Shown: piece by piece, positions 18,251 to 28,189 of the stretch
Layout of the letters: each line of letters starts with the position of its first letter
Position numbering within the stretch: position 1 is the stretch's first letter
Origin: Myxacorys californica WJT36-NPBG1
Lineage (GTDB): Bacteria; Cyanobacteriota; Cyanobacteriia; Leptolyngbyales; Leptolyngbyaceae
Assembly: GCA_019359315.1 (NCBI GenBank)
Contig: JAHHHO010000016.1
Span: 1-64,000 of the forward strand
Reading direction: 5' to 3'
DNA: 64,000 bases
Position numbers and translations under genes: made by a program
The notes under the pieces: model-generated
What the model was told of the DNA's origin: nothing
Databases searched by the model: none
Seen by the model: the letters and a program-made list of their open reading frames with translations, nothing else

Positions 18251-18628
18251 TTAATCTTCTAGGCGAAGCAACTTACGATAGAAAGCCTGCGAGAAATCTG
18301 CTAAGCGATTGCGTTTGAAGTTGGTGATCACCTCGATTAAGAAATCAACAAATTCAAAATTTGCCATCATGACCTCGTAGCTAAGTTCCGCGTTGCCATC
18401 AAACTGAATGCGGCAACGGCACAGGTCAGCAGGCAGCATCGAAATATTCCAGGTGGCAATGAACGGAATGCTTTCGGCTCCTTCAATCTTGCGCTGCCCT
18501 TCCAACGCTCCTTTCTGATATAGGCTGATGGCGAACGGTAAGAGTTGCTTTTTGCCAGCTTGGGGGTAGTAAGGTACGTAAACCCCGACTTGCTGAGTGG
18601 GAGCGGGCTGAAGTTTCTCGATGGACAT
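18251..18628 (-). CDS. ebsA: EbsA-like type IV pilus biogenesis protein
   Basis: A 125-residue cytoplasmic protein without signal peptide or membrane span. Its wording (MSIEKLQPAPTQQVGVYVPY, FAISLYQKGALEGQRKIEG, CRIQFDGNAELSYEVMMANF) is that of the cyanobacterial EbsA family. In Synechococcus elongatus EbsA is needed for type IV pilus assembly and biofilm self-suppression. A good terminator follows. The only pilus-related context is distant: the Hmp chemotaxis genes 20 kb away. Confidence 0.75.
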   Translation of the reverse strand: MSIEKLQPAPTQQVGVYVPYYPQAGKKQLLPFAISLYQKGALEGQRKIEGAESIPFIATWNISMLPADLCRCRIQFDGNAELSYEVMMANFEFVDFLIEVITNFKRNRLADFSQAFYRKLLRLED

Positions 18629-18833
18629 GCTGAACTTCCTACTGGGTCAATCAAAGGATGTAAAGGTTGACGGCTTCCATCACGCTACAAGTTCATCATG
18701 AACTCGATCAATGGAATGCAATTGAGACACTTAAACTATCAATGTCTGGCTCAGTGTGCCCATCGCCACTGGTTAAAGTTCACTTTCCCAATTGATTTTT
18801 AGATTTTCTCTAAACAGGTGACACTGCTGAACT

Positions 18834-20732
18834 TTAGGACTGTTGAAGATACCGATTGAAGCGGGTTTGAAGTTGCTCGATCGAGAGGTTCTGGCTCCAG
18901 TACTCAGTCAGCGCATGACCAAACGCCCACGCTTGTCGATCGGGCGGGGCAGAATTTTCAACGAGCAAGCTCCAAAGGGCTAGCAGGTCGAAACTAGGAG
19001 GTGTCGGTCGATCGGCGGTCAGAAGATTGTATAGGTCGTATGCCATTTGCAATTTGCCAATCACAATCGGCAACTGCTCAACCGGAATGTTTCTCTCTAG
19101 CAGCAGTGCCAAGGCTGGAGAGCCAGTGGTTAGGGTTGAAAGAAACCGCAGAATTGGACTTTTGAGAAAGGCGGTGAGTCCTTGAGTGGTTGCCATCTGA
19201 AAAGTGTAGCGATCGATAATTCTGGCAGCCGCCATTGTTCTAGCGTCTATGTTTTTGAGAAAGCGGGCGAGGCGGAGTTGTTTGGCAGGCGCGATCGCGT
19301 CTAGGATGGCGATCGACAAGTCCTCTAGTCCCCAAGCCGTTCGGGTGTCCGATCCAGTCACGATTGGCAGGACCAAGGCGCAAGACTGTCCCAAAACATC
19401 AGCACGATACATTACCGCCTCGCGAATCGAAACTTCTTTGGGACGTTCGCCCGTCTGCCAGTTGTAGGGAGGAGTCCATTCACGAATCGGGCGCAACCGA
19501 TCGACTTGAGTCACCACACCCAGCATCGGCAAGTCTGGCCTATCAGATTTTAGATCTTTGAGAAAGTCTAGATCCATCTGCAAAGCTGGATCGAGCGCCG
19601 GAGTTGCCAGCAGAACAAGATCAGTTTGAGCGGCGTGATCGAGAACCTGATCTCGGAGCTCCGTACGATCGACCTGTTCATACCCAGGCGTGTCCCAAAG
19701 CGTTAGCGTCTCTCCAGTTTGGGTATCCCACCGATACGCCTGAATTTGATCGGTCGAGGGCAGGGCATCCACTTGAGCATTTGCCTTGACAAATAATGTA
19801 TTGATCAAGCTGCTTTTCCCGGCCCCGGTGCGACCGACCAGCATTAAATTGACGGGCTGTTGCTCAACGGCTTCGGGCGGCGTTGCCTGATTAATGATAT
19901 TTCGTAGCGTCTGAGTTTCGGCCTTTGGTACGGCGGGTTGGGCAACAAGGAGATCAGTTTTTGGTGCGTTGCTACCGCTATAGAGCGCGATCGCTTGTCT
20001 GGCTAAATTTCGCAGTGCCGCTTCTCGTAAGAGTTGATTTAAATTTCCGAGTAATTCTTGAGTGGCACGATTGTTGGTCTTTTGAGTGGCAGTTCGAGCG
20101 ATCGCCACGGCTGGATTCAGAACCCATTGCGCCCAACTCCACGCCTTGAGGAGCCGGCGCGCGGACGGTTCTAGCTTCTGATAAACCTCGTAGGCTTGGT
20201 AGGCTTGCCCAATTGTGACTTGATTGAGAACGGGTGACAGTCGCCCCATCCATTGGTCTAAATCGTCTACCGTGCCTCGCAGCAGCGCATAGGCTTGCGG
20301 AATGTAGATGTTGAGCAACGGCTTTTGGGTTTGCGGATAGTAGACTCGTGCGATCGCTTGAATCACACTCTGACATCGTTGCCAAAAGATGTTCCAGTCC
20401 TCCCATAAGGGCGGATCGGTGCGCGACGCTTCTAGAATCGCTTGAACTTCGGCTTCTGCTTTTTCACCTAATCCACCCGCTGATGCAGGCGTTAGGGATT
20501 CGACAGATTCTTCAGAAAGCTCAGCGACGACGGCTTCGACTTGCTGCAGGGCAGGCTGTGTCCATTTCACAAGCAGCCATCTCCACCCTACAAACAGCAG
20601 TCCGACGATTGCCCAGATCCAGTTAATGCCCCATTCGTGAATCTGCAATCCAGCCGCGATCAGGAGAAAACCGACGACGAGTGCGATCGGAAGTCCTAAA
20701 ACCGCCCACTGCCAACGCTGCAATCGCACCAT
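18834..20732 (-). CDS. membrane-associated GTPase (Era/YeeP-like)
   Basis: A protein of 632 residues from the ATG at 20732, which has a ribosome site (AAGGAAAG) 7 bases upstream. The longer frame to 20858 has none and includes a 15-bp minisatellite. Two N-terminal membrane spans (about 10-55) are followed by a helical region. The GTPase domain is at about 295-460: G1 GRTGAGKSS, G3 DTPG, G4 TQVD (TxxD variant). A helical C-terminal region ends the protein. Relatives are cyanobacterial GTPases of unknown function, possibly acting at the membrane. The gene is divergent from the small membrane protein at 20949. Confidence 0.8.
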   Translation of the reverse strand: MVRLQRWQWAVLGLPIALVVGFLLIAAGLQIHEWGINWIWAIVGLLFVGWRWLLVKWTQPALQQVEAVVAELSEESVESLTPASAGGLGEKAEAEVQAILEASRTDPPLWEDWNIFWQRCQSVIQAIARVYYPQTQKPLLNIYIPQAYALLRGTVDDLDQWMGRLSPVLNQVTIGQAYQAYEVYQKLEPSARRLLKAWSWAQWVLNPAVAIARTATQKTNNRATQELLGNLNQLLREAALRNLARQAIALYSGSNAPKTDLLVAQPAVPKAETQTLRNIINQATPPEAVEQQPVNLMLVGRTGAGKSSLINTLFVKANAQVDALPSTDQIQAYRWDTQTGETLTLWDTPGYEQVDRTELRDQVLDHAAQTDLVLLATPALDPALQMDLDFLKDLKSDRPDLPMLGVVTQVDRLRPIREWTPPYNWQTGERPKEVSIREAVMYRADVLGQSCALVLPIVTGSDTRTAWGLEDLSIAILDAIAPAKQLRLARFLKNIDARTMAAARIIDRYTFQMATTQGLTAFLKSPILRFLSTLTTGSPALALLLERNIPVEQLPIVIGKLQMAYDLYNLLTADRPTPPSFDLLALWSLLVENSAPPDRQAWAFGHALTEYWSQNLSIEQLQTRFNRYLQQS

Positions 20733-20861
20733 AATGCTTTCCTTGGTTTCGACCTCTTTATGGTAGAAAATTCGTCCGCGTCTTTTGCCCTTCGTAATGA
20801 AACGAAGAGTGATGGGCAAATTGGGACTAGGGCGGGAATTCTGAAAGGCAGCATCCACTCT

Positions 20862-20912
20862 AGAGGTTCAGGAGCCAGAGGTTCAAGAGTCAGAGGTTCG
20901 AGAATCAGAGGC
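20862..20912. repeat. 15-bp tandem repeat
   Basis: Three full units starting AGAGGTTC (20862, 20877, 20892) and a partial fourth lie between the divergent GTPase and membrane-protein genes. This small minisatellite makes the N-terminally extended reading frames here look artificially ordered. Confidence 0.8.
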
Positions 20913-20948
20913 AAGAAGATCGTGGATGGTTTTTGATGAGGTTTGGAC

Positions 20949-21284
20949 ATGCGATCGTTCTTAAAGCTATTTGGGTTTGGGCTACTGTTACTCGGATTTT
21001 ATTTCCTGGGTCAGAACGTCATGGTTGCTACTGGAGGCTCTGTTTACTGGTGGCGAGAAATCCCAGCCGCAGGGTCGGTTCTCGCGATTATGGGCGGAGT
21101 ATTTACGCTACTATTTGCTCGCTCGAGCGCTAAACAATTGGGTTGGCTTCTGATTGGGTTAGGAATGATTTTGGCGTTTTTGAGCGGTGGTATCGTGCTA
21201 AAACCCATGAGCTTGTGGACGTTTTCGCTGGCGTTTGCCTCATTTGCAAGCGGCTATAAACTGATGACGACAGGACGACTTTGA
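20949..21284 (+). CDS. small four-span membrane protein, unknown function
   Basis: A protein of 111 residues from ATG 20949 (GAGG seven bases before). Four hydrophobic stretches are separated by very short loops: FLKLFGFGLLLLGFYFLG, AAGSVLAIMGGVFTLLFA, LGWLLIGLGMILAFL and LWTFSLAFASFASG. No family is recognised. The gene stands alone between the divergent GTPase and the convergent DUF928 gene. Confidence 0.65.
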   Translation: MRSFLKLFGFGLLLLGFYFLGQNVMVATGGSVYWWREIPAAGSVLAIMGGVFTLLFARSSAKQLGWLLIGLGMILAFLSGGIVLKPMSLWTFSLAFASFASGYKLMTTGRL

Positions 21285-21366
21285 ATCCTAATTTGTCCGG
21301 CCTTTGGCAAGCCGATCTGCCTCAAAGCTGTCACAAGAAACAAGAAAAAGGACTGTTACAAGAATA

Positions 21367-21392
21367 AAGGGTGAGTCGCGCGACTCACCCTT
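21367..21392. terminator. bidirectional terminator palindrome
   Basis: A 26-bp perfect palindrome (13-base arms meeting at CGC|GCG, stem starting AAGGGTGAGTC) sits between the convergent membrane-protein and DUF928 genes. Confidence 0.7.
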
Positions 21393-21428
21393 CAACAGGC
21401 AAAGCTTCAGTTACACAAGCCAAATGAA

Positions 21429-22244
21429 TTACAATGGCCCAGCAACTTGAACCCGTCGTTGGGCAATATTGACGGGATCACTTCCTGCTTGAGCTAGTAA
21501 AGACTTTAGCTCAGCTTTCAGGGCAGCGTTACCAGGATTTTCTTGATTGGCACGAATCAGAGAATTGAAGGCATCATACCAAATGCCTTCATGAGCGAAA
21601 CTGACTGCTTGATCAAAATCAGATTGACCTGCCACTTGTTGAAGTAACATTGGCTCATCAATCCGCTCAATGAAACTCCTGGCATAGACTTCACTAGATG
21701 ATCCCTCTTTGCAAGCCAGCAGCACTGTCCAACGGTAAGTTTTGTTTGCTTGCAACACAACTGAGGTGGGCAGCTCGATTTGAGAAATACCAGATTGGTT
21801 GATCTGGAGGGTTTTGCTGAAAATTGGTTCTGCTCTACTCGGATCAGCCAAGATGAACTGAGCCGACATCGCCTGCTTAGTGTTGGTGTGCCAGAAAAAG
21901 GTTGGGTTTGCTGTCGTTGTATACAACCCTTCGTTCGCGTTTGGCACCAGCAGAGTCATCGTCGTTGGCGAGGAGCCTTTGCTAGAGTTACAGGCGGTAC
22001 TCACCTGAGTTGTACTAGCTTGTCCACGCCTACCGCCCGATAGTGTACTGCGGATTGTACCCAGCTTCTTCTTGGGCGTCCAGCGCACGCGCTGAGAAGG
22101 CGCGGCAGTGGCAGAAGATCCAACCTGAAGGGGCTGAGAGAGTGTGAACTCGATTGAAGCAGCCGCGATCGCAATCAAACTTGTCACCGTCAGTGGGGTG
22201 AGAAACCGAAGCAATCTAAGTGTAGTCATAAGTTTGAATGTCAT
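21429..22244 (-). CDS. DUF928 family exported protein
   Basis: A protein of 271 residues (ATG 22244; ATG 22229 is an alternative). A signal/anchor segment (LLRFLTPLTVTSLIAIAAAS) is followed by a DUF928-like domain: LLVPNANEGLYTTTANPTFFWH, IELPTSVVLQANKTYRWTVLLAC, and a helical tail (FAHEGIWYDAFNSLI). DUF928 genes in cyanobacteria commonly sit beside CHAT/FHA and CHASE2 genes, exactly as here. It lies downstream of the CHAT gene on the same strand. Its role is unknown; the context suggests an envelope partner of the CHAT protein. Confidence 0.75.
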   Translation of the reverse strand: MTFKLMTTLRLLRFLTPLTVTSLIAIAAASIEFTLSQPLQVGSSATAAPSQRVRWTPKKKLGTIRSTLSGGRRGQASTTQVSTACNSSKGSSPTTMTLLVPNANEGLYTTTANPTFFWHTNTKQAMSAQFILADPSRAEPIFSKTLQINQSGISQIELPTSVVLQANKTYRWTVLLACKEGSSSEVYARSFIERIDEPMLLQQVAGQSDFDQAVSFAHEGIWYDAFNSLIRANQENPGNAALKAELKSLLAQAGSDPVNIAQRRVQVAGPL

Positions 22245-22557
22245 TGAGATGTGGACATTGCACGATCTACGAAGTGCCAATCTTGCAAAAACAAAACAAA
22301 CCTTTATTGCGCTTTTCGGTTTAAGAAAGCAACAAAACAGGGGCTGTCGTAGAGGTTTTTGATCATGACTGACCTGATGCGCCGAGATGGTCGAGAAGTA
22401 AGTATAGACTTCTCGGCCGAAAAGCTCAATTGGGTAAAGTCTCTGACCGAAGTATCCGTTTAGCTCGCCGCCCGAGGTAGCTTAGCTTCCAGAACTCTCT
22501 TGCAAACCGAAACTTCCATCTGGTTTGTGATAACTGCTCATAGTCCTCACCACGCGT
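22245..22557. other. spacer between the CHAT gene and the DUF928 gene
   Basis: 313 bases, both neighbours on the minus strand. A hairpin CGAGAAGT/ACTTCTCG (22392-22399 and 22408-22415) has no T-run. Nothing else is recognisable. Confidence 0.4.
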
Positions 22558-25500
22558 TTACCACGGATTTCCAACCAGCGTGAAGGCTGACCAGTAGAAC
22601 GGATGAGTGAACAGAATTGTTCCGGTTCGGGGAACGATTTTTGTCGGCAGTAATACAGACTTTTGGCTTGTGATCAGCCTGCCGTTCTCGATCCGAACCG
22701 CGCCATTTTTGAGCGCAAGTTGGGCGCGTCTGAGCGCTTCTGAGCGAGTCGGGGCGGTTTGCAGTTGAATGTAAAATTCGCTCATGAGAGCGAGGGTTCC
22801 AATATCTGAAACCGTCCAGAGGCTACCCATGACTGAATGAACCCCAGCTGCGGCAGCAAGTCCGGCAAACCCTAACTCGGCAGAGGTACTGCCGATCGCA
22901 GTGTCGCAGGCGCTTAGGACAAGTAGTTCTAATGGCGGATTTGCCCAGCCCAGAGATTTCATTTGAGCAAGATTGATTCGAGTATTCCAAAGTTGAATGT
23001 AGGACTGACTCGGCGCTCCAATATTAAACTGAGCGTGGGTGGCAAGGTGAATAATGCCTGGATTTTCAATCCGTTTCTGACGTAAGAGTTCCTCAACTGT
23101 AAATTCTTGGTTGAGAAACTGTTTTCCTTTCCAAAACTCTTCGCTGACAAGTTGTAATTCGGTTGGAACGGCGGGCAAGGGCGCGAGCGATGAGAATTGA
23201 TCTGCGCCCATCGCTAAGAGGGTGCGATCGCGCAAATCGGTAATTTCTCGATTCACCAAAGAAACGCTAGGAATCACGGAGACCGTGTAGCGCTGAATGG
23301 CATAATCTTGCTGGTCTGCAATGGCTGCTATGGGGATCGTCCTCAACCCTTCGTCCAAACAATAAATGAGGCTAGTAATTTGCTGTCGTTTTAGCTGTGC
23401 TTCCAAGGGTTGCAGGAGCCAGCCATAAAGTTGTCGGGCAAGCGCAGTGTACCCTTGGTCATCATCTACATCGGAGACAGCTAAGCGAAAGAGCTTAGCT
23501 TGCTGAAGAACTTGAGCGCGAGTAGCCGTGGTGGAATAGCGAATGGCTTCTCCTGTCGGAGCTACTAGCACCAAATCTAGTCGATCGTCGTTGCGTTTGA
23601 GCTTTGATCGTAAGAACGGAGTAACGGGTTCTACAGAATCTTGGTAGCGCTCTCCGTTTTTGGGCGCAGGAGCGATCGTTTGAGGTGTGAAGATGGCATA
23701 GACAACGACTGATCGCACGTTCTTTTGTTTTTGAACCTGACTCAGGGTAGCTTCAATTTCTTGCAGTCCTAACTTTGGGGCGTTATCAAGTCCGTAGTAT
23801 TGCTCGTAGTCATTACTGAGAGACTGATCTAGATTTCCCACGATCGAGAGCGGTTGCGGCGCTTCAATAGGAGGTTTTGTCTCTAGATTCGGCTGATTTT
23901 GACCCGTTAGGTCTGTTGGTTTAACTGCTCCTGGTGGGGGAACTGAAGGAGTTGGGGAAGGAGTTGGAGTTGGGGAAGGAATTGGGGAAGTTGGAGGTGA
24001 TGAATTTGACTCGAATGCACCAATGTCGATCACCGTTTGTTGAATTCGAGGAGCGCCTCTTTGGTCAGTTGGCGTTGCGATCGCGTTATTGCCTGCGTTA
24101 ACCGCAGGGCTTCTAGGCAACAGCGCATGCGTTTGAGAGAACCCCCCGTTATTTGCTAATGCCTCAAGCAGTGGATCGATTGGATTTGTCGCTGTTCCAA
24201 CTAGCGTACTCTTGGTAAATCCTGTACTGCCATCCCGAATCCCGATTAAGTTGTTCCCTTGGTCGGTAAAGAGCCCTGCAACGTCAGGACTACTTGCACT
24301 TCGATTTCCTGCGATGATCGTATTTTGAAGCTGAGCACTTCCTGAGCGATTAAAAATTCCTCCACCCGCATTGTTAGCTTGATTATTGGTCAAGGTATTG
24401 TTTCTAATCAGAGTCGTTCCGCTACTATAAATTCCGCCGCCTTCCGTGGCAGAATTGCCCGAAATCGTGACATTGGTTAGGTTAAGGGGAGCCGTGCTGA
24501 AGATTCCGCCGCCATCTCCCGTAGCTTTGTTTCCTTCAATCAGCGATCGCAGAATTGTTGTTGGTCCATTCGTGTAAATTCCTCCAGCGTTGCCCCCGCC
24601 AGGACTAGGGTTGCCTTGGGCTATGTTCTGTAAAACCGTACTGTCTAGGAGTTGAAGCTGACCCGTATTCGTATTATTAATGCCACCGCCTTGAATAAGA
24701 GCGCGGTTATTAAACAGGGTGCTATTTCTAAGCGTTACGTTAGCACCACTGTTTTGAATACCCCCGCCGTTTCGCCCAGCTTGGTTGTTAGTAATATTGC
24801 TATCGATGATCGTTGTTGTGTTGCCTAAATGTAGTCCGCCACCATCCGTTTTAGCTTGATTCTGCGAAATAGTTGTAGTGTCGATCGCGGTTGTTCCGAA
24901 GGCAGCTAACCCACCACCGCTCGTGGCAGCTTGATTATTAAAAATGGTGCTGCCTGAGATGTATAGGTTGTTTCCGATACTGAAGATTCCTCCCCCTTGC
25001 TCGGTCGCACTATTACCCGAAATCGAGCTGTCTCTGATGTTCACGAAGCGATCGCCGAAGATGACGATCGCCCCTCCTGTGCGGGCACGATTATCTGTAA
25101 AATCGGTTCTTAAAATGCTCAATTCAGAGGCGGAGCCGTTGTTGGTAAGCCCGCCGCCATACCCTGATCCGCTGATGGCAGCGTTATTCGACAGTTTACT
25201 GTCCGAAAGAATTAACGTCGCTTGGTTATAAATTCCACCTCCATCTTGACCTGCGTTGTTATTAGTGATGAAACTATTTGAGATTATCATCACTGATTCA
25301 TTTTCTATTCCACCTCCATTGATCTTAGCGATGTTATTGCTGATTGTCGTACCGCGAATATCTGCAACTCCTAAATTATAAAATCCTCCTCCATTAGCAC
25401 CTGCCCTATTTCTCAGAATGCTGCCTCCTATAACAGTTAAATTCGTTTGATCATTTTGAATTCCTGCTCCAGAGAAAACGGCTGTATTGTCAGAAATAGT

Positions 25501-27684
25501 ACTATTCGTAATTGTTGCATCCCGACTTTGGAAGAGGGAAATTCCACCTGCATACTGAGCCGTGTTGTTAGAAATGACGCTGTCTGCAATGTTCAGTTTT
25601 GCACCAAAGGTGTTTTCAAGTCCACCTCCTCCGTTCGTCGCTGTGTTATTAGAAATCGTGCTGTTGAAAATATTGACGATGCTGGCGATCGGGGTTGAAA
25701 TGCCTCCCCCATAGGTCGCGCGATTCCCACTAATTTGACTATCGCGAATTGTGAGGTTGGAGTTTGCACCCGAAACATAAATGCCACCCCCGACACTGGT
25801 CGTTTGTCCACCTGTGATAGTCAAGTTTTGTAGAGTAGCGTTGACGTTGCCTTTTACTTCTAGAACGCGAGCAGTGCCGCTTCCAGTCAAGGTTGCTGTG
25901 GGTGCACCTTGTAGGTTGACCGAACGATCCAAAATTAGAGGAGCGCCGCTGTATGTTCCCGCGCCTAAATTAATGGTTCGATTGCCGTTAGTGTTTCCGA
26001 TAGAGTTAATTGCATTTTGAATCGAATTATTGGGTGCATTCGCTTCGGCTGCAACTTGATTGAGATTAAACGTCAAGTCACCTAGACTACTAAGATTGAT
26101 GATTGCGTTGCTAAAATGATTAAATCTGCGTCCCGTTAGCGTTAAGGAAGCTGTTCCACCACCTGTTTGATTAATCGAATCTGTAAGCGTGATGTCTCCC
26201 TGTCCAACGCCTCCTCCGGCTGTTGTAAGAGTGACATTCGTTCCGTTGTTCATTGCTGCTGCGATCGTGGTTGGATCGATCGTTCCCATTGCTGCAAGGG
26301 GATCAAAAATTCCCGAAATCGGTGTCCCTGATCCGCCGTTCGCAATATTGATGTCAGATGGATCAAGTAGCCACGAACCCGCGCTAACTCTTGCGCCCGT
26401 TACATCTAGACTGGCTTTCCCAGACGTTTCAACCTGTCCGCCCTTAGCCGTGATTCCTCCCTGAAATCGAGTTGCCTGATCTGACCATAGAACAACGGTT
26501 CCACCCCTGCCAGTTTGGAGGGCATTAGCATTAATCTGAGTTTCAGCATCGCCAAAAACGAATTGAGCGTGAGGCAAACTGCCTTTTCCCTGATAGTCTC
26601 CTCCGATTAAAACCGTCCCGCCGCTTGTGGGTGTCGAAGCGTCAAGTTGAGCGTTGAGCAGCGCAATCTTTTCTCCAAAAACTTGAATCGAGGGAGTATG
26701 AATGGTGGGTAGCTGGGAGGATGTCACCGAGAGCCTGCCGCTTGCGCTTCCTTCATTTCGCGAAGCGATAATCGCCATACCGCGCTCGATGGGAACTGGA
26801 GGCGATGATGGCGTTAGCTTGATCACACCATTTTCAATCGTAGAACCGGTCGCATTGCTTAACACTCCGCCTGTCAGTAGCTCTGGCAACACTGTTTCAG
26901 CTAATGTTCCGGTTGCAAGACTTTGATTACTTTTGCTAATAGGCAGATCCAAACTCAGCAAGCTCCCTTGCGGGGTCACTCGCACAATTCCTTCACTGGG
27001 AATTGCCGCGATCGCAATCCTGCCCCCCGGCGCACTCAGCGTTCCTGTGTTAACAACGGTTCCTCCCAAAAGGGCGAGCGACTGTCCTTGACCGACCGAT
27101 AAGTTTCCAGCATTAAATACAATATTTGGATTACGGCTTGAAAACGAGAAGCGGCTAGGCGCACCCATTAGTGACGTATAATCAGTTGAACCCGTTGCGT
27201 TGAACCAGGTTTGATTGTCAAACCCGATTGCAGTTGCAGTCGTGGCGCTAAACGAAGCAGGAACATTGAGTTGAGCCGTTGCCGCAAAAATGATGCCTGA
27301 CGGATTCATTAAAAATAAGTTCGAGTTGGCACCCGTAACCTGAATCAGTCCTTGAATAACAGAGGCATCTCCCCCCACCACGCGACCTAAAATGTTTTGA
27401 ATCGTTGGGTTGGAGATAAAATTGGCAGTTTGCTCTGGTGAAAGATTAAATTGTTCAAAGCTGTGAAAAAGATTGTCCCCTGCCTGCGTTCCTCCCCCAA
27501 TCTCAAGCTGATTCCCGTGAGGTGTTACTTTAGTCCCCGTTCCATCCGAGGCTGGGGTAATGGGCTCTGCTTGTGCCACTAGCTCCGCAGGAACCGCTGC
27601 ACTAGGCTCTGACCCGCAAAGCTCTAGAGGAACAAACAGAAATACCCACAGCAGCACAACATCTGCTCGATGTAGGTTGATCAT
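22558..27684 (-). CDS. TPS/haemagglutinin N-terminus, beta-helix repeats and C-terminal CHAT protease domain
   Basis: A protein of 1,708 residues from ATG 27684. The order is: signal sequence (about 1-35); filamentous-haemagglutinin TPS domain (FHSFEQFNLSPEQTANFIS, IQGLIQVTGANSNLFLMNPS, GIIFA); FHA-like strands; and from about 600 to 1180 some twenty right-handed beta-helix rungs of the ISGNSATEGGGIYSSG type. A proline-rich linker (PTPTPSPTPS, about 1230) precedes the CHAT caspase-like domain (about 1280-1705), with His in GIIHLATHAQF (about 1549) and Cys in LVLSACDTAIG (about 1591). TPS domains direct two-partner secretion; CHAT domains are cysteine proteases. A secreted or surface protease is inferred. 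No TpsB transporter gene lies in the window. Confidence 0.9.
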   Translation of the reverse strand: MINLHRADVVLLWVFLFVPLELCGSEPSAAVPAELVAQAEPITPASDGTGTKVTPHGNQLEIGGGTQAGDNLFHSFEQFNLSPEQTANFISNPTIQNILGRVVGGDASVIQGLIQVTGANSNLFLMNPSGIIFAATAQLNVPASFSATTATAIGFDNQTWFNATGSTDYTSLMGAPSRFSFSSRNPNIVFNAGNLSVGQGQSLALLGGTVVNTGTLSAPGGRIAIAAIPSEGIVRVTPQGSLLSLDLPISKSNQSLATGTLAETVLPELLTGGVLSNATGSTIENGVIKLTPSSPPVPIERGMAIIASRNEGSASGRLSVTSSQLPTIHTPSIQVFGEKIALLNAQLDASTPTSGGTVLIGGDYQGKGSLPHAQFVFGDAETQINANALQTGRGGTVVLWSDQATRFQGGITAKGGQVETSGKASLDVTGARVSAGSWLLDPSDINIANGGSGTPISGIFDPLAAMGTIDPTTIAAAMNNGTNVTLTTAGGGVGQGDITLTDSINQTGGGTASLTLTGRRFNHFSNAIINLSSLGDLTFNLNQVAAEANAPNNSIQNAINSIGNTNGNRTINLGAGTYSGAPLILDRSVNLQGAPTATLTGSGTARVLEVKGNVNATLQNLTITGGQTTSVGGGIYVSGANSNLTIRDSQISGNRATYGGGISTPIASIVNIFNSTISNNTATNGGGGLENTFGAKLNIADSVISNNTAQYAGGISLFQSRDATITNSTISDNTAVFSGAGIQNDQTNLTVIGGSILRNRAGANGGGFYNLGVADIRGTTISNNIAKINGGGIENESVMIISNSFITNNNAGQDGGGIYNQATLILSDSKLSNNAAISGSGYGGGLTNNGSASELSILRTDFTDNRARTGGAIVIFGDRFVNIRDSSISGNSATEQGGGIFSIGNNLYISGSTIFNNQAATSGGGLAAFGTTAIDTTTISQNQAKTDGGGLHLGNTTTIIDSNITNNQAGRNGGGIQNSGANVTLRNSTLFNNRALIQGGGINNTNTGQLQLLDSTVLQNIAQGNPSPGGGNAGGIYTNGPTTILRSLIEGNKATGDGGGIFSTAPLNLTNVTISGNSATEGGGIYSSGTTLIRNNTLTNNQANNAGGGIFNRSGSAQLQNTIIAGNRSASSPDVAGLFTDQGNNLIGIRDGSTGFTKSTLVGTATNPIDPLLEALANNGGFSQTHALLPRSPAVNAGNNAIATPTDQRGAPRIQQTVIDIGAFESNSSPPTSPIPSPTPTPSPTPSVPPPGAVKPTDLTGQNQPNLETKPPIEAPQPLSIVGNLDQSLSNDYEQYYGLDNAPKLGLQEIEATLSQVQKQKNVRSVVVYAIFTPQTIAPAPKNGERYQDSVEPVTPFLRSKLKRNDDRLDLVLVAPTGEAIRYSTTATRAQVLQQAKLFRLAVSDVDDDQGYTALARQLYGWLLQPLEAQLKRQQITSLIYCLDEGLRTIPIAAIADQQDYAIQRYTVSVIPSVSLVNREITDLRDRTLLAMGADQFSSLAPLPAVPTELQLVSEEFWKGKQFLNQEFTVEELLRQKRIENPGIIHLATHAQFNIGAPSQSYIQLWNTRINLAQMKSLGWANPPLELLVLSACDTAIGSTSAELGFAGLAAAAGVHSVMGSLWTVSDIGTLALMSEFYIQLQTAPTRSEALRRAQLALKNGAVRIENGRLITSQKSVLLPTKIVPRTGTILFTHPFYWSAFTLVGNPW

Positions 27685-28189
27685 AGGCAGCAATCGTAAC
27701 CCCTCAAAACGGTGAACTCTAAAACAGATACTTCTAATTCGCGGCAATCCAGCATTTTTTTGGGTTGAACCTTAACCTATGTTCAAGCTGTGAGGCACAT
27801 TTTCTCCTGTAATGCTGTCACTCACCGATGCTGCCGATCTTTCTGTACTCGCTCAATCTGTACTCGCTCAATGTGGACTGAAATATCTGAACCTTTTGAT
27901 TCTTAACTGTTTGATAAAGTACTTGATGCAAAACTTTTCTGACGATAAGACCTTAACATGAGTTTTTCATCTACTTTAAAGTTTCCCTTTGAAATGTAAC
28001 TCTATGCAATATCTCAGGCAAATATAGCGGCTTGACTGTCGCTATGTTTAATGAAATGATTGCAGAGAATTTACATCGCTTATACTGAGTAGCAAATTTT
28101 AGCTGCCCTGACAATTCAATAAAATGAATAGTGCTTTTGTAATTGATTTTGCTCTAGCTCCATTCGTCCCAGTGGACACTTAAGCATCG
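27685..28189. other. divergent promoter region with a 15-bp tandem repeat
   Basis: This separates the leftward CHAT gene from the rightward CHASE2-GGDEF gene. CTGTACTCGCTCAAT occurs twice in direct tandem (27843-27857 and 27858-27872). The rest is AT-rich and holds no gene that I can support. Confidence 0.5.

Noticed and set aside
20696-20950. Minus-strand frame rich in EPL repeats
   Set aside because: Produced by the 15-bp minisatellite and overlapping the real GTPase start in another frame.
24590-25800. Regular repeats suggesting a CRISPR array
   Set aside because: The period and divergence are those of coding beta-helix rungs; no constant-length repeats and spacers and no cas genes.
24944-26926. 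Plus-strand frames opposite the CHAT protein
   Set aside because: Shadows of the beta-helix repeats.
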